Part shown: positions 9,901-17,182 of the stretch, one piece after another
How positions within the stretch are numbered: the first letter of the stretch is position 1
Layout: the number at the start of each line of letters is the position of its first letter
Source of the DNA: CALLVY01 sp937899855
GTDB taxonomy: Bacteria; Bacteroidota; Bacteroidia; Chitinophagales; Saprospiraceae
DNA: 48,278 nt
Direction of reading: 5' to 3'
NCBI GenBank assembly: GCA_039820405.1
Contig: JBCBQC010000046.1
Span: 1 to 48,278, forward strand
Translations under genes and position numbers: made by a program
Notes under the pieces: generated by a model
Told to the model about the DNA's origin: nothing
Database searches by the model: none
The model's input: only the letters and a program-made list of their open reading frames with translations

Positions 9901-10319
9901 ATGTCTTTGTTGGAGCTGAGGTAAAGGGTACTCAGTTGGGGGAGTTCGCGGAGTACGTCGATAGCCGTCAGGCGGTTGGCGATCAGGTAGAGGGCCCGCA
10001 GTTGGTGTAGGCCCCGGAGCATCGAGAGGTCTTCGACGCGGTTGGAATTGAGGTCGAGGTGGCGCAACTGGTGCAGCTCTCCGAGCACGCTAAAGTCCGC
10101 GAGGTGGGGATTGGAACGCAGGTCAAGTTTTTGGAGGGTGGGCAAACGATCCAGCCCCGAAATGTCCACCAGGGGATTGTAGGCCAGGGACAATTCCTCC
10201 AGGCCCTCCAGCTCCCACAATTCCGGTGGCAGTTCCCGCAGGGCACATTTTCCCAGGTCCAAACGGCGCTCCCCTTCCCGTTTGGCCCGCGCAATCCGCA
10301 ATAAAGCCAAGTCCGACAT
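6948..10319 (-). CDS. Roco protein: leucine-rich repeats, Roc GTPase, COR domain
   Basis: Large cytoplasmic Roco-family GTPase, 1123 aa. Residues about 17-375 hold some 15 leucine-rich repeats of 22-23 residues (pattern LxxLxLxxNxIxDLSxLxxL). The Roc GTPase follows: P-loop GSGGVGKTS at 434-442, switch II DFGGQE at 485-490, and a G4 motif NKKG at 545-548 where the canonical NKxD aspartate is replaced by Gly. A COR dimerisation domain covers about 600-800. The C-terminal part has a Cys/His cluster (CHCSEC), a coiled coil near 905-950 and a tail with a second Cys-containing patch (CPLRKR...VCEEHY). Bacterial Roco proteins are nucleotide-dependent dimers; their physiological role is mostly unknown. 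No kinase or other effector domain is recognised. It stands alone, so its partner cannot be read from context. Confidence 0.9.
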   Translation of the reverse strand: MSDLALLRIARAKREGERRLDLGKCALRELPPELWELEGLEELSLAYNPLVDISGLDRLPTLQKLDLRSNPHLADFSVLGELHQLRHLDLNSNRVEDLSMLRGLHQLRALYLIANRLTAIDVLRELPQLSTLYLSSNKDIRDFSPLRSLTQLEVLDLRSNRIQDLSVLRDLHQLRQLDLSTNKQIRDYQVLLHLPPLQTLNLSSNGVANIDVLQSLDELQHLYLSYNQIDDIAILQNLRALRTLYLRYNQIRDLSVLRNLRQLEVLDLSSNRLTDLRPLRPLRNLHSLFLSSNPAVKDYEPLRSLTQLNTLYLGSNGIVDLDMLEPLGELHTLGLNSNRIADLRSLRNLEKLRTLYLRDNAIEDLSPLLPLARKGIPLAWDYLERNSVHLSDNPLRTPPPAVVRQGNTAILHYFEELEKQGMDYLYEAKMLIIGSGGVGKTSLRTKLIDISAPLPREEATTRGIEIEQLTIHAAEDRELTVNIWDFGGQEIYHTTHQFFLTKRSLYILVDDTRSSDTSINDGDFRYWLQTIELLGGNSPLLIVQNKKGGRSKEIDLTGIQARFPFVKDKYATDLLTCSDLDALEAGIAQYIQQLPHIGQALPTQWLKIREQLLLLAKERAYLSLEAYLELCRKAQIVDRDKALSLSSYLNDLGTFLHFRDDALLRKTVFLQNAWVTKAVYCILDDEVIRRRYGRFEKAEASRIWSDPSYLEMQEELLALMVKFELCYELDQKPGHYLIPQLLPGSRPADYHWETAQNLQLRYRYDFMPKGLLSRLMVRLHHYIVDEARAWKSGVNFEREGDTWAEVVETYAKNDIAIRVRGRRRKELMTIVSEEIDRINQSFEGIMVEQMIPCHCSECADRQAPQFFTVEQLKKRQAKDIKYIRCERSLEEVLVVSLVDDVLLAETAERALEESMEQLHHKLDVLQQDLSQTRDLLSFALTDSSKIKLPYLFTLRPPAYELAHNQSWWTTTYELQFYCMQPGAIHPHGAAEVLQVSKEWIAEMAPYSNAILTHLKGLSHLFLPGMYQALGLEKYKAIKPNLEAIRDTVRSTGAVATGTPLRQYGLQEASERSMALLEEVLAGRNWVCPLRKRVEGGRVIWVCEEHYAWGSGGESAPAPPDGPY

Positions 10320-10583
10320 AGCCTCGGTATTTTAGTTGGTCGGTCGTGAAATGTTTGCCCGTCCCCCCGCGCCCGATGGCCAGGCGCCTTTCCCTTCCGA
10401 CCTCCGGGGTATCCTGGATACGGGCTTTTGCTGCTTAAATGTACAAAAATTTGCCGCCCTCCCCTACCTCCCCGAAGCCCGCCCCATTCACTTCACCCAC
10501 CCGAATGTTCAATTCACCCGAATTGTGCCCCCCTCCCCTGCCCTTTTCCCGCACCTTTGTTTCGAATCAAAAACACTACCACC

Positions 10584-10967
10584 ATGTCGCACTTACTTTT
10601 GTTGTTGACCACCGCCCTCCTCAGTTACGGCCCCCTCGCACCATCGACCAGCGATAAGCTCCTCGGAAAGTGGACCAACGAAGAAAAAGATCGAGTCCTC
10701 GAATTTGTCCAAAACGGCGAAGCATTCGAAGCCATCATCAAAGTCGGCGAGCCCAGCTCCTTCGTCGGCCAAAAACAAATCACCGAACTGCGTTCCGACG
10801 GTGAGAACAGCTACCGAGACGGAAAACTACACGTCCTGAAGAAGGGCAAGACCGTCAATTGCTCGATTGCCCTCCTCGACGACGACCGCCTCGAACTCCA
10901 GGTCAAATTTGGCATGAAGTCCAAAACCACCATCTGGACCCGAGTGGCGCCTCAAAACAAGCAATAA
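10584..10967 (+). CDS. small secreted protein, DUF2147-like
   Basis: Secreted protein of 127 aa with an N-terminal signal peptide (MSHLLLLLTTALLSYGPLA). The mature part begins LLGKWTNEEKDRVLEF and ends with a Trp-x-Arg-Val strand (TIWTRV), resembling the small beta-rich DUF2147 family of unknown function; that family assignment is tentative. The start at 10584 is chosen because upstream in-frame residues are Pro-rich and non-coding in style. A near-match to the Bacteroidota promoter core (CACCTTTG, 10552-10559) lies 24 bases upstream. The stop overlaps the next gene's ATG (TAATG), so it appears to be the first gene of the ABC exporter operon. No role in export has been shown. Confidence 0.75.
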   Translation: MSHLLLLLTTALLSYGPLAPSTSDKLLGKWTNEEKDRVLEFVQNGEAFEAIIKVGEPSSFVGQKQITELRSDGENSYRDGKLHVLKKGKTVNCSIALLDDDRLELQVKFGMKSKTTIWTRVAPQNKQ

Positions 10968-12280
10968 TGAAGCACCTCCTGATCCTCGCCCTCGCACTGA
11001 GCAGTGTTTCACTGCGGGGGCAAATCCAATTTTATTCCCTGGACGAAGTCTTTCGCTACGCCGACGTTCGCGCCATCTCCATCCAAAACGCCGTGCTCAG
11101 CGAGGAGCTGGCCCGCATCGGTCAAAAGGAGGCCTTGGCCGGATTCTTGCCATCCAGCAACCTATCCCTCGGCTTCAACGACAACATCACCCTCCAGCCC
11201 GCCCTCGTACCGGCTCAGGCCTTCAATCCCGCGGCCCCCGATGATGCGGTCGAAGAGCTGACCTTCGGGGCGCGCTACAATTACACCGCCGGCTTAAATT
11301 CGCAGTGGGACCTGATCAACTTCCCACAGTGGTTTGCCTTCCAAACCGCTAAAATCGAAGTCGAACAGAGTAGCATCAATACCGAGGTCCAACGCTACCG
11401 TACCTACCAAAGCCTGGCCTCCACCTACTACTCCATCCTACTGAGTCAGGAATCCATCCGGCTCTATGAGGAAAATGTACGGGTCGCCGAGTCCATCCTG
11501 GCTACCGTCAGCGACAAGTACGAAGGTGGGATCGTGAGCGAGGCAGAGCGGAATCAGGCGGAGATCAAATTGCGGCAAAGCCAGCGGAGTCTCGTCCAGG
11601 TCCAGCACCAACTGGAGCAGTTCTACGTCCAATTCCAAAGCCAGCTAAATACCAACGAGGCCGTCTTCATTCAGGATGACATCAAGGCCTTCGAACTGGC
11701 GAATACCGAGCTGCCGATTCGCCATCCCGAGGTCCGCTGGCAAGAGGTCGAAGTCGACAAGTACGGTTCGCTGCTCCAACAAAGCAAAGCGGCGAGACTG
11801 CCCTCGCTCAGCCTCGTTTACCAGAACAACCACACCTGGGCGACCGATAACCTTCTGGGACTGGGTAGTGCCAACCATCTGCCCCAGCAAATTTTTGGCG
11901 TCCAGATTTCGATGACCGGACTGTTTAACCCCGGCAAGAGGCGCCGCATCGAGCAGTCCAAACGAACGCTGGAATTGCAACAGATGCAGCTGGACTACAC
12001 CCGCTTGGCCAAGCAAAAAGAAGACGAACTGCTCCAACTCCAGTGGCACCAATCGGTGGATCAGTTGAGCGAACAAACGGAAATTCTCGCCCTGCAAACG
12101 GAAAATGACGGCTACGCCGAACACCAGTACGAAGGGGGAATCATCAGCCTGGACCAGCGGCTGGGCCGCTACGACGAGCTGCTGCTGGTACAAGATCAGT
12201 ACCTCCAAAGCCTAGCTACCCACACCCTGGCCCAGTATCAAATTTACATTCGACAAATCGATTATCAATCTTGGAAATAA
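10967..12280 (+). CDS. TolC-family outer-membrane protein
   Basis: Outer-membrane efflux channel, 437 aa, with signal peptide MKHLLILALALSSVSLRGQ. It has the usual two-fold repeat of long amphipathic helices (for example near residues 125-230 and 330-430, rich in Gln/Glu/Leu) with the conserved KYEGGIVSE and QYEGGIISLDQ motifs in equivalent helices. The ATG at 10967 shares one base with the previous stop. The next genes encode an HlyD-type lipoprotein adaptor, an FtsX-type permease and an ATPase, so this is most likely the exit duct of a MacAB-like tripartite ABC exporter. Confidence 0.87.
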   Translation: MKHLLILALALSSVSLRGQIQFYSLDEVFRYADVRAISIQNAVLSEELARIGQKEALAGFLPSSNLSLGFNDNITLQPALVPAQAFNPAAPDDAVEELTFGARYNYTAGLNSQWDLINFPQWFAFQTAKIEVEQSSINTEVQRYRTYQSLASTYYSILLSQESIRLYEENVRVAESILATVSDKYEGGIVSEAERNQAEIKLRQSQRSLVQVQHQLEQFYVQFQSQLNTNEAVFIQDDIKAFELANTELPIRHPEVRWQEVEVDKYGSLLQQSKAARLPSLSLVYQNNHTWATDNLLGLGSANHLPQQIFGVQISMTGLFNPGKRRRIEQSKRTLELQQMQLDYTRLAKQKEDELLQLQWHQSVDQLSEQTEILALQTENDGYAEHQYEGGIISLDQRLGRYDELLLVQDQYLQSLATHTLAQYQIYIRQIDYQSWK

Positions 12281-12287
12281 AACCATC

Positions 12288-13379
12288 ATGAAAAAGCAAT
12301 CCTTCTGGCCGGTACTTGGTCTTGCGCTGTTTCTTTCGCTCCACTCCTGTACCCCTCCCGAAAGTACCGTCCCCGCTCCCAAAAGCATCACCGATGCCGT
12401 TTTTGCCAGCGGCTATACCGAGCGGGAAAACAACTACACCGTATCCGCCAAAGTGGATGGCATCATCCTGACCCTCCCCGTGGTCGAGGGCGATTCGGTG
12501 CGTACCGATGCCCTGATTGCCGTCGTAGAAAACGACGTCCAAAACAACCAGTTGGCCGATGCCCGAGCCGTCTATCAGGATGCCCAAAGTAAGGCTGCCC
12601 CCAACTCGCCCCAACTGCAGAGCCTCCAAACCCAAATTGACCAAGCCCAGCAGCAACTGGCATTCGATCGGGAAAACTTTCAGCGCTACCGTAGCCTGTG
12701 GGAGAAAAAATCGGTGGCCCAGCTCGAATTCGAAAAGGCGGAACTCCAGTTCCAAAGCGCCCAAAATAACCTGCGTTCGCTGGAGCAGCAATATCGAGAA
12801 ACCCAAGACCAACTCCAACTGAACCTGGAGCGCAGCCGGGTACAAGTCAGTACCCAACGCTCCCTGCTCCGGGATTACGAACTGCGGACGGAAGCCTCCG
12901 GACGGGTGATCCAGGTATTCAAAAAACAAGGCGAGCTGGCCCGCCGGGGGGAAGCCCTGGCCCAAATCGCCAGTGGGGACTACCTCATCCGACTCTTTAT
13001 CTCCGAAGACGACATCACCAAGGTCAACCTCGGTCAGTCGGTAGCGGTACAGCTCAATACCTACCCCAATCGCAACTTCCCCGCTCGGGTCAGCAAAATT
13101 TATCCCGCTTTCGACGAAGCCGAGCAGTCCTACATCGTCGAGGCGCGTTTTGAGGAGCAACCGGCCAAGATGTTTTCCGGGACGCAACTGCAAGCCAATA
13201 TCAAAACCGGGAACCGGAAGAACGTACTGGTCATCCCCACCGAGTACCTGTCCCGAGGCAATGTGGTACAACTCGAAAGTGGGGAGGAAAAACAGATCGA
13301 AACCGGAAGTAAAAACCAGGAGTGGACCGAAGTGGTTTCGGGAATCACCCAACGCGACGTACTCCTCAAACCCCAGTAA
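12288..13379 (+). CDS. HlyD/MacA-like periplasmic adaptor lipoprotein
   Basis: Membrane-fusion adaptor, 363 aa. It has a lipoprotein signal with lipobox LHSC and lipidated Cys at residue 21, a first half-lipoyl segment (KVDGIILTLPVVEGDSV), a long Gln-rich coiled-coil hairpin (about 85-190), the second lipoyl half (TEASGRVIQVFKKQGELARRGEALAQI), and beta-barrel domains to the C-terminus. It links the upstream TolC channel to the downstream FtsX-type permease. The gene starts 8 bases after the TolC stop and ends 6 bases before the permease start, consistent with one transcript. Confidence 0.9.
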   Translation: MKKQSFWPVLGLALFLSLHSCTPPESTVPAPKSITDAVFASGYTERENNYTVSAKVDGIILTLPVVEGDSVRTDALIAVVENDVQNNQLADARAVYQDAQSKAAPNSPQLQSLQTQIDQAQQQLAFDRENFQRYRSLWEKKSVAQLEFEKAELQFQSAQNNLRSLEQQYRETQDQLQLNLERSRVQVSTQRSLLRDYELRTEASGRVIQVFKKQGELARRGEALAQIASGDYLIRLFISEDDITKVNLGQSVAVQLNTYPNRNFPARVSKIYPAFDEAEQSYIVEARFEEQPAKMFSGTQLQANIKTGNRKNVLVIPTEYLSRGNVVQLESGEEKQIETGSKNQEWTEVVSGITQRDVLLKPQ

Positions 13380-13384
13380 GCCGT

Positions 13385-14623
13385 ATGAATATCAATCAAA
13401 GAATCGCCACCGTCCTACTGACCTCCCGCATCCGCCAACTCCTGGTGGCCGTACTGAGCGTCACCTTTGGGATCTCGATGTACATCGCCATGAACGGTTT
13501 TATGGCCGGGGTCAATAACGTACAAACGGAAATGACCTTTACCGCCATGCCCCACCTCAAGGTCTACAACGACCTGGCCAATGAGGTGGAGGCCATCCTC
13601 CCGCCCCCCAGCGATAGCCAAACCGTACTGATAGTCAACAATGCCCGCAACATCCGCTACACCGAAGGCATCCGCAATGCCACCGCCATCAAAACAGCCG
13701 TACGGGACCTGGATCGAGTCATGGGCGTGACCACCCAGCTGAACGAAAACGTCTTTATCCGCAATGGCGTCTCCCGGGTCAGCGCCACCTTATCGGGTAT
13801 CCAAACGCAGAGCGAAGACCAACTCTTCCGAACGACCGAATACCTGACCGAAGGCGACCTATTCGAACTCGATCGCCGGGCCAACGGCATCATCCTCGGC
13901 ACCGGCCTCGCGCGCCGGATTGGGGTAGGGATGGGCAACAACGTAACGGTGAGCACCTCCGAGGGGCTGTCCAAGACCTTTAAGGTCATCGGTCTGATCG
14001 AGACCGGAGCCCAGAGTGCCGACCGGACGCGGGCCTTGGTGTCGCTACAGACGGCGCAGCAGCTTTTTTCCAAAAATAAAAATTACGCCACCGAGGTGTT
14101 GGTTAACCTCCACGACTTTGATGAGGCCCGCGAGGTGGCCGCTCAGATTGCCCCCCTGACCACCTACAAGGTGGAGGCCTGGCAGGAGGGCAACGGCCAA
14201 CTCGATTCGGCCAATGTGCTGCGCAACATCATCGCCATCGCCGTTTCGCTCACCATCCTCATCGTAGCGGGCTTTGGGATTTACAACATCATGAACATGA
14301 CGGTCAACGAGAAGATCAAGGAGATCGCCATCCTCAAGGCCATGGGCTTCAATGGGGGCGACGTGATCGAAATCTTTTTGGCCCAGTCGGTGGCCATTGG
14401 TTTGCTCGGTGGCTTTACGGGCTTGGGCTTGGGTTACCTCATCGTCTGCATCATCGATCGGGTTCCCTTTGACCTGGGCAGTATCAGCACCCTACCCATG
14501 CAGTACAGCGCCACGGATTACCTCCTGGCCTTTAGCTTCGGCCTGATCATCACCTTTTTGGCGGGTTACCTCCCCGCTCGGAAAGCCTCTAAAATCGACC
14601 CGGTAGCTATTCTCCGGGGTTAG
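13385..14623 (+). CDS. MacB/LolC-type ABC transporter permease
   Basis: Inner-membrane permease, 412 aa. One N-terminal TM helix (about 15-38), a large periplasmic MacB_PCD-type domain (about 40-270), then three C-terminal TM helices in an FtsX domain (about 285-400) with the coupling segment NEKIKEIAILKAMGF that contacts the ATPase. Proteins of this class act by mechanotransmission, moving lipoproteins, peptides or small molecules from the periplasm outward rather than pumping across the inner membrane. With an HlyD adaptor and TolC beside it, MacAB-like efflux is more likely than LolCDE lipoprotein sorting. The substrate is unknown. Confidence 0.88.
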   Translation: MNINQRIATVLLTSRIRQLLVAVLSVTFGISMYIAMNGFMAGVNNVQTEMTFTAMPHLKVYNDLANEVEAILPPPSDSQTVLIVNNARNIRYTEGIRNATAIKTAVRDLDRVMGVTTQLNENVFIRNGVSRVSATLSGIQTQSEDQLFRTTEYLTEGDLFELDRRANGIILGTGLARRIGVGMGNNVTVSTSEGLSKTFKVIGLIETGAQSADRTRALVSLQTAQQLFSKNKNYATEVLVNLHDFDEAREVAAQIAPLTTYKVEAWQEGNGQLDSANVLRNIIAIAVSLTILIVAGFGIYNIMNMTVNEKIKEIAILKAMGFNGGDVIEIFLAQSVAIGLLGGFTGLGLGYLIVCIIDRVPFDLGSISTLPMQYSATDYLLAFSFGLIITFLAGYLPARKASKIDPVAILRG

Positions 14624-14637
14624 CACAAAAAAATCAT

Positions 14638-15306
14638 ATGACTGCCTTATCGGTTCAACAACTGCACAAACATTTCTACGAGCCCGTTCCCTTTCACGTA
14701 CTCAGGGATCTTTCCTTCAATATCGAAGCCGGAGAGTTTGTCTCCATCATGGGCAAATCGGGCTCCGGCAAGTCGACCTTGCTGTACCTGTTGTCGACCC
14801 TGGATACCGACTACGAAGGACAGATCACCATCAACGGGACGTCCTTGACGGGGCTGGCGCAAAACCAGTTGGCGCGTTTTCGCAACGAACACATCGGCTT
14901 TGTCTTTCAGTTTCATTTTCTGCTGCCCGAGTTTTCGGTGTTGGAGAACGTAATGCTGCCCGCCCTCAAACTGCGCAAGCAGTCCCGGGAGCGGATTGAA
15001 GCCCGCGCCCTGGAATTGTTGTACTTGCTGGATTTGAAGGGGCAGGAATACAAAAAGGCCTCCCGGATCTCGGGGGGGCAACAGCAGCGGGTGGCCATCG
15101 CCCGGGCCCTGATCAACGAGCCGGCCATCATTATGGGCGATGAACCTACGGGTAACCTGGATTCGGTCAATACCAAAATCGTCTTCGACATCTTTCGCCA
15201 ACTGGCCCGCGAACGGGGGCAGACCATCATCGCCGTTACCCACGACGACGAATTTGCGGCCAATTGTGACCGAATCATTGAATTATCCGATGGAATGTTG
15301 GTCTGA
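14638..15306 (+). CDS. LolD/MacB-type ABC ATP-binding protein
   Basis: ATPase of the exporter, 222 aa, the usual length for this family. Visible motifs: Walker A GKSGSGKST (39-47), Q-loop FQFHFLLPEF, signature ISGGQQQRVAIARAL, Walker B IIMGDEPTGNLD and the H-loop VTHDD. The PTGNLD sequence is typical of the LolD/MacB/FtsE subgroup that pairs with FtsX-type permeases. It follows the permease after 14 bases. A histidine kinase gene begins 28 bases downstream behind its own likely promoter. Confidence 0.93.
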   Translation: MTALSVQQLHKHFYEPVPFHVLRDLSFNIEAGEFVSIMGKSGSGKSTLLYLLSTLDTDYEGQITINGTSLTGLAQNQLARFRNEHIGFVFQFHFLLPEFSVLENVMLPALKLRKQSRERIEARALELLYLLDLKGQEYKKASRISGGQQQRVAIARALINEPAIIMGDEPTGNLDSVNTKIVFDIFRQLARERGQTIIAVTHDDEFAANCDRIIELSDGMLV

Positions 15307-15311
15307 GGGTT

Positions 15312-15319
15312 TACCTTTG
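15312..15319 (+). promoter_or_regulatory. TAnnTTTG promoter core before the LytS-like kinase
   Basis: TACCTTTG matches the Bacteroidota sigma-A -7 element TAnnTTTG exactly. It lies 16 bases before the proposed TTG start at 15335, which predicts a very short leader of about 9 bases. I see no convincing -33 TTG at the right distance. Confidence 0.42.
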
Positions 15320-15334
15320 TAAAAAGTACGTCCA

Positions 15335-16333
15335 TTGAAGACCAAGGTCAACATCAATATCGTCCTGCCCATCGCCCTGTCACTCATGCTGCCGGGGATC
15401 GGATTTTTGATGCTTCCCAATGTCAATGCCTTCTTCCGGTCGGGAGGACTGCTGGTGGAAAATTTTGGCATCTTCGGGCCCTGGTTGCTCTCCTCGGTCT
15501 ATTTGTACACGCTGTGGTACCTGATGTGGTTTACCTGGCGCCTGGTCGAAGCTTACCGCCTGTGGTGGTACGTCTTTATTCCGGTTGCCTTTATCGGCAT
15601 CAGTTTTACCGTTGCCTATTTCTTAGTCTTCCAATTTTTAGAGGGTTTTCGCTGGTATTCTACGCTGCGGATGGTTCCGCCGGTCTCCTTGTTTATCGCC
15701 ATTCAGTACGCCCTACGTGCCCAGCAAGACGTCGCCCGTTTACAGTTGGAAAAAGAGCAAATCCAGACCGAAAACTACCGGGTACAACTGGCGGCACTCC
15801 AGGCTAAGGTAGATCCCCATTTCTTGTTCAATTCGCTCAACACCCTCCGATCGATGGTTCGCCAGCAGCACGCCAATTCGGAAAAGTTTATCATCAGCCT
15901 TTCGGATTTTTTCCGCTACACCCTCAAGCACAGCGAGGAGAGTTCGCTGCGCCTGTCCGACGAGCTGGCCGTACTGGAGGCCTACCTGTTCGTGATGCAG
16001 AGTCGCCACGGAGCGGCCGTCGACGTCCAACTCCACATCGATCCCGAACTGCACCAGTTTCAGTTGCCCACCCTGGCCCTGCAAATCGTGGTCGAAAATT
16101 GTTTCAAACACAACAGCATGAGCTCTAAGCGCCCCCTGCGTATCGAGATCAGCAGCAGCGAAGATTACTACATCGCGGTGCGCAATAACGTCCAACCCAA
16201 GATGGGCGAACAAGAGCCTTCGGGTTTTGGTTTGGATTTGCTGCGCAAAAGGTACGCCTTGCTGAAGGTCGAACGGGGGGTGGTGGTGGAGCAGAGCGAT
16301 ACCCAATTTTGCGTCAAGCTAAAATTATTTTAA
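15335..16333 (+). CDS. LytS/YehU-type sensor histidine kinase
   Basis: Membrane sensor kinase of the His_kinase (PF06580) family, 332 aa. Four predicted TM helices (about 8-30, 44-68, 76-102, 112-128) have almost no periplasmic sensor loop, suggesting that it senses the membrane or a membrane partner. A short coiled coil follows, then the phospho-acceptor motif VDPHFLFNSLN with H162, and a C-terminal ATPase domain with N-box VVENCFKHN and a GFGLDLLRKR G-box. The only start that keeps the first TM helix whole is TTG at 15335; the first in-frame ATG would cut into that helix. It is paired with the LytTR regulator 3 bases downstream. Adjacency suggests control of the preceding ABC exporter, as in antimicrobial-peptide detoxification modules; this is inferred. 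Confidence 0.87.
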   Translation: MKTKVNINIVLPIALSLMLPGIGFLMLPNVNAFFRSGGLLVENFGIFGPWLLSSVYLYTLWYLMWFTWRLVEAYRLWWYVFIPVAFIGISFTVAYFLVFQFLEGFRWYSTLRMVPPVSLFIAIQYALRAQQDVARLQLEKEQIQTENYRVQLAALQAKVDPHFLFNSLNTLRSMVRQQHANSEKFIISLSDFFRYTLKHSEESSLRLSDELAVLEAYLFVMQSRHGAAVDVQLHIDPELHQFQLPTLALQIVVENCFKHNSMSSKRPLRIEISSSEDYYIAVRNNVQPKMGEQEPSGFGLDLLRKRYALLKVERGVVVEQSDTQFCVKLKLF

Positions 16334-16336
16334 CCG

Positions 16337-17089
16337 ATGAACGTACTCATTGTCGAAGACGAAACGCACACCGCCAGCCTCCTCCAGGAAATCATCGAAC
16401 AGCAAGGCGATTTTATCGTGGTGGAAAAGCTGGAGTCGGTGGAGGAAACGGTGCAGTACCTCAGCAAGTACCAACGGAATCTGGACCTCCTCTTTTTTGA
16501 CATCCAACTCGCCGATGGCCACAGCTTCGAAGTCTTCAAACACGTCGACGTGGTGGTGCCCATCGTTTTCTGTACGGCCTACGACGAGTACACCCTCCAG
16601 GCCATCAAAAACAACGGTATCGACTACGTGCTCAAGCCCTTTAAGGAAGTCGAAATCCAGCGGGCCCTCGAAAAGTACCGCCGGCTCCGCACCAATCTAC
16701 AAACCAAGAACGCGGCCCCCGTTTACTTTCAGACCGAGCCCACCAAACAATACCAACAGCGTTTTCTGACCCAGTACCGCGAAAAGTCGATCGTCAAAGC
16801 GGTGGCGGAGATTGCCCTATTTTACGTCGAGTTGGAAACGGTGTACCTCTATCCCTTTGGTGGTGGAAAATTTCCCCTCTACAAGAAAATGGAATACATC
16901 GAATCGGTCTGCGACCCCGAGCAGTTCTTTCGCATCAACCGACAGATGCTGGTCAACCGCGAAGCCATCGTCTCCTTCGAGCCCTACTTCAACCGCAAGA
17001 TCGTCCTCCAGCTACAAATCAAATTGGCCGACAAGCCCATCGTAAGTCGGCTCAAGGTGAGTCCTTTCAAGGAGTGGTTGGAACGCTAG
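16337..17089 (+). CDS. LytTR-family response regulator
   Basis: DNA-binding response regulator, 250 aa. The receiver domain (1-120) shows the acidic pair E7/D8, phospho-acceptor D55 in LLFFDIQLAD, the conserved Thr/Ala position in CTAYDEY and the Lys in YVLKPF. The LytTR domain (about 148-248) contains the typical VETVYLYPFGGGKFPLYKKMEYIE and FFRINRQMLVNREAI strands. It starts 3 bases after the kinase and is clearly its partner. LytTR proteins bind direct repeats near their target promoters; I did not find an obvious pair upstream of 10584. Confidence 0.92.
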   Translation: MNVLIVEDETHTASLLQEIIEQQGDFIVVEKLESVEETVQYLSKYQRNLDLLFFDIQLADGHSFEVFKHVDVVVPIVFCTAYDEYTLQAIKNNGIDYVLKPFKEVEIQRALEKYRRLRTNLQTKNAAPVYFQTEPTKQYQQRFLTQYREKSIVKAVAEIALFYVELETVYLYPFGGGKFPLYKKMEYIESVCDPEQFFRINRQMLVNREAIVSFEPYFNRKIVLQLQIKLADKPIVSRLKVSPFKEWLER

Positions 17090-17182
17090 TCCATAATTTT
17101 TCCGATATTTACCTCAGTGCGGTACCCGGCACCCGGTCGGGCCCACCAGCGCCCCCTTCCGCACTCAATCAAAAGCAGTACC

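Noticed and set aside
8532..10010. Long plus-strand open frames (358 and 132 codons) opposite the Roco gene
   Set aside because: They lie antisense to the GTPase and leucine-rich repeats, and their repetitive Val/Gln/Glu composition is the mirror of the LRR codons.
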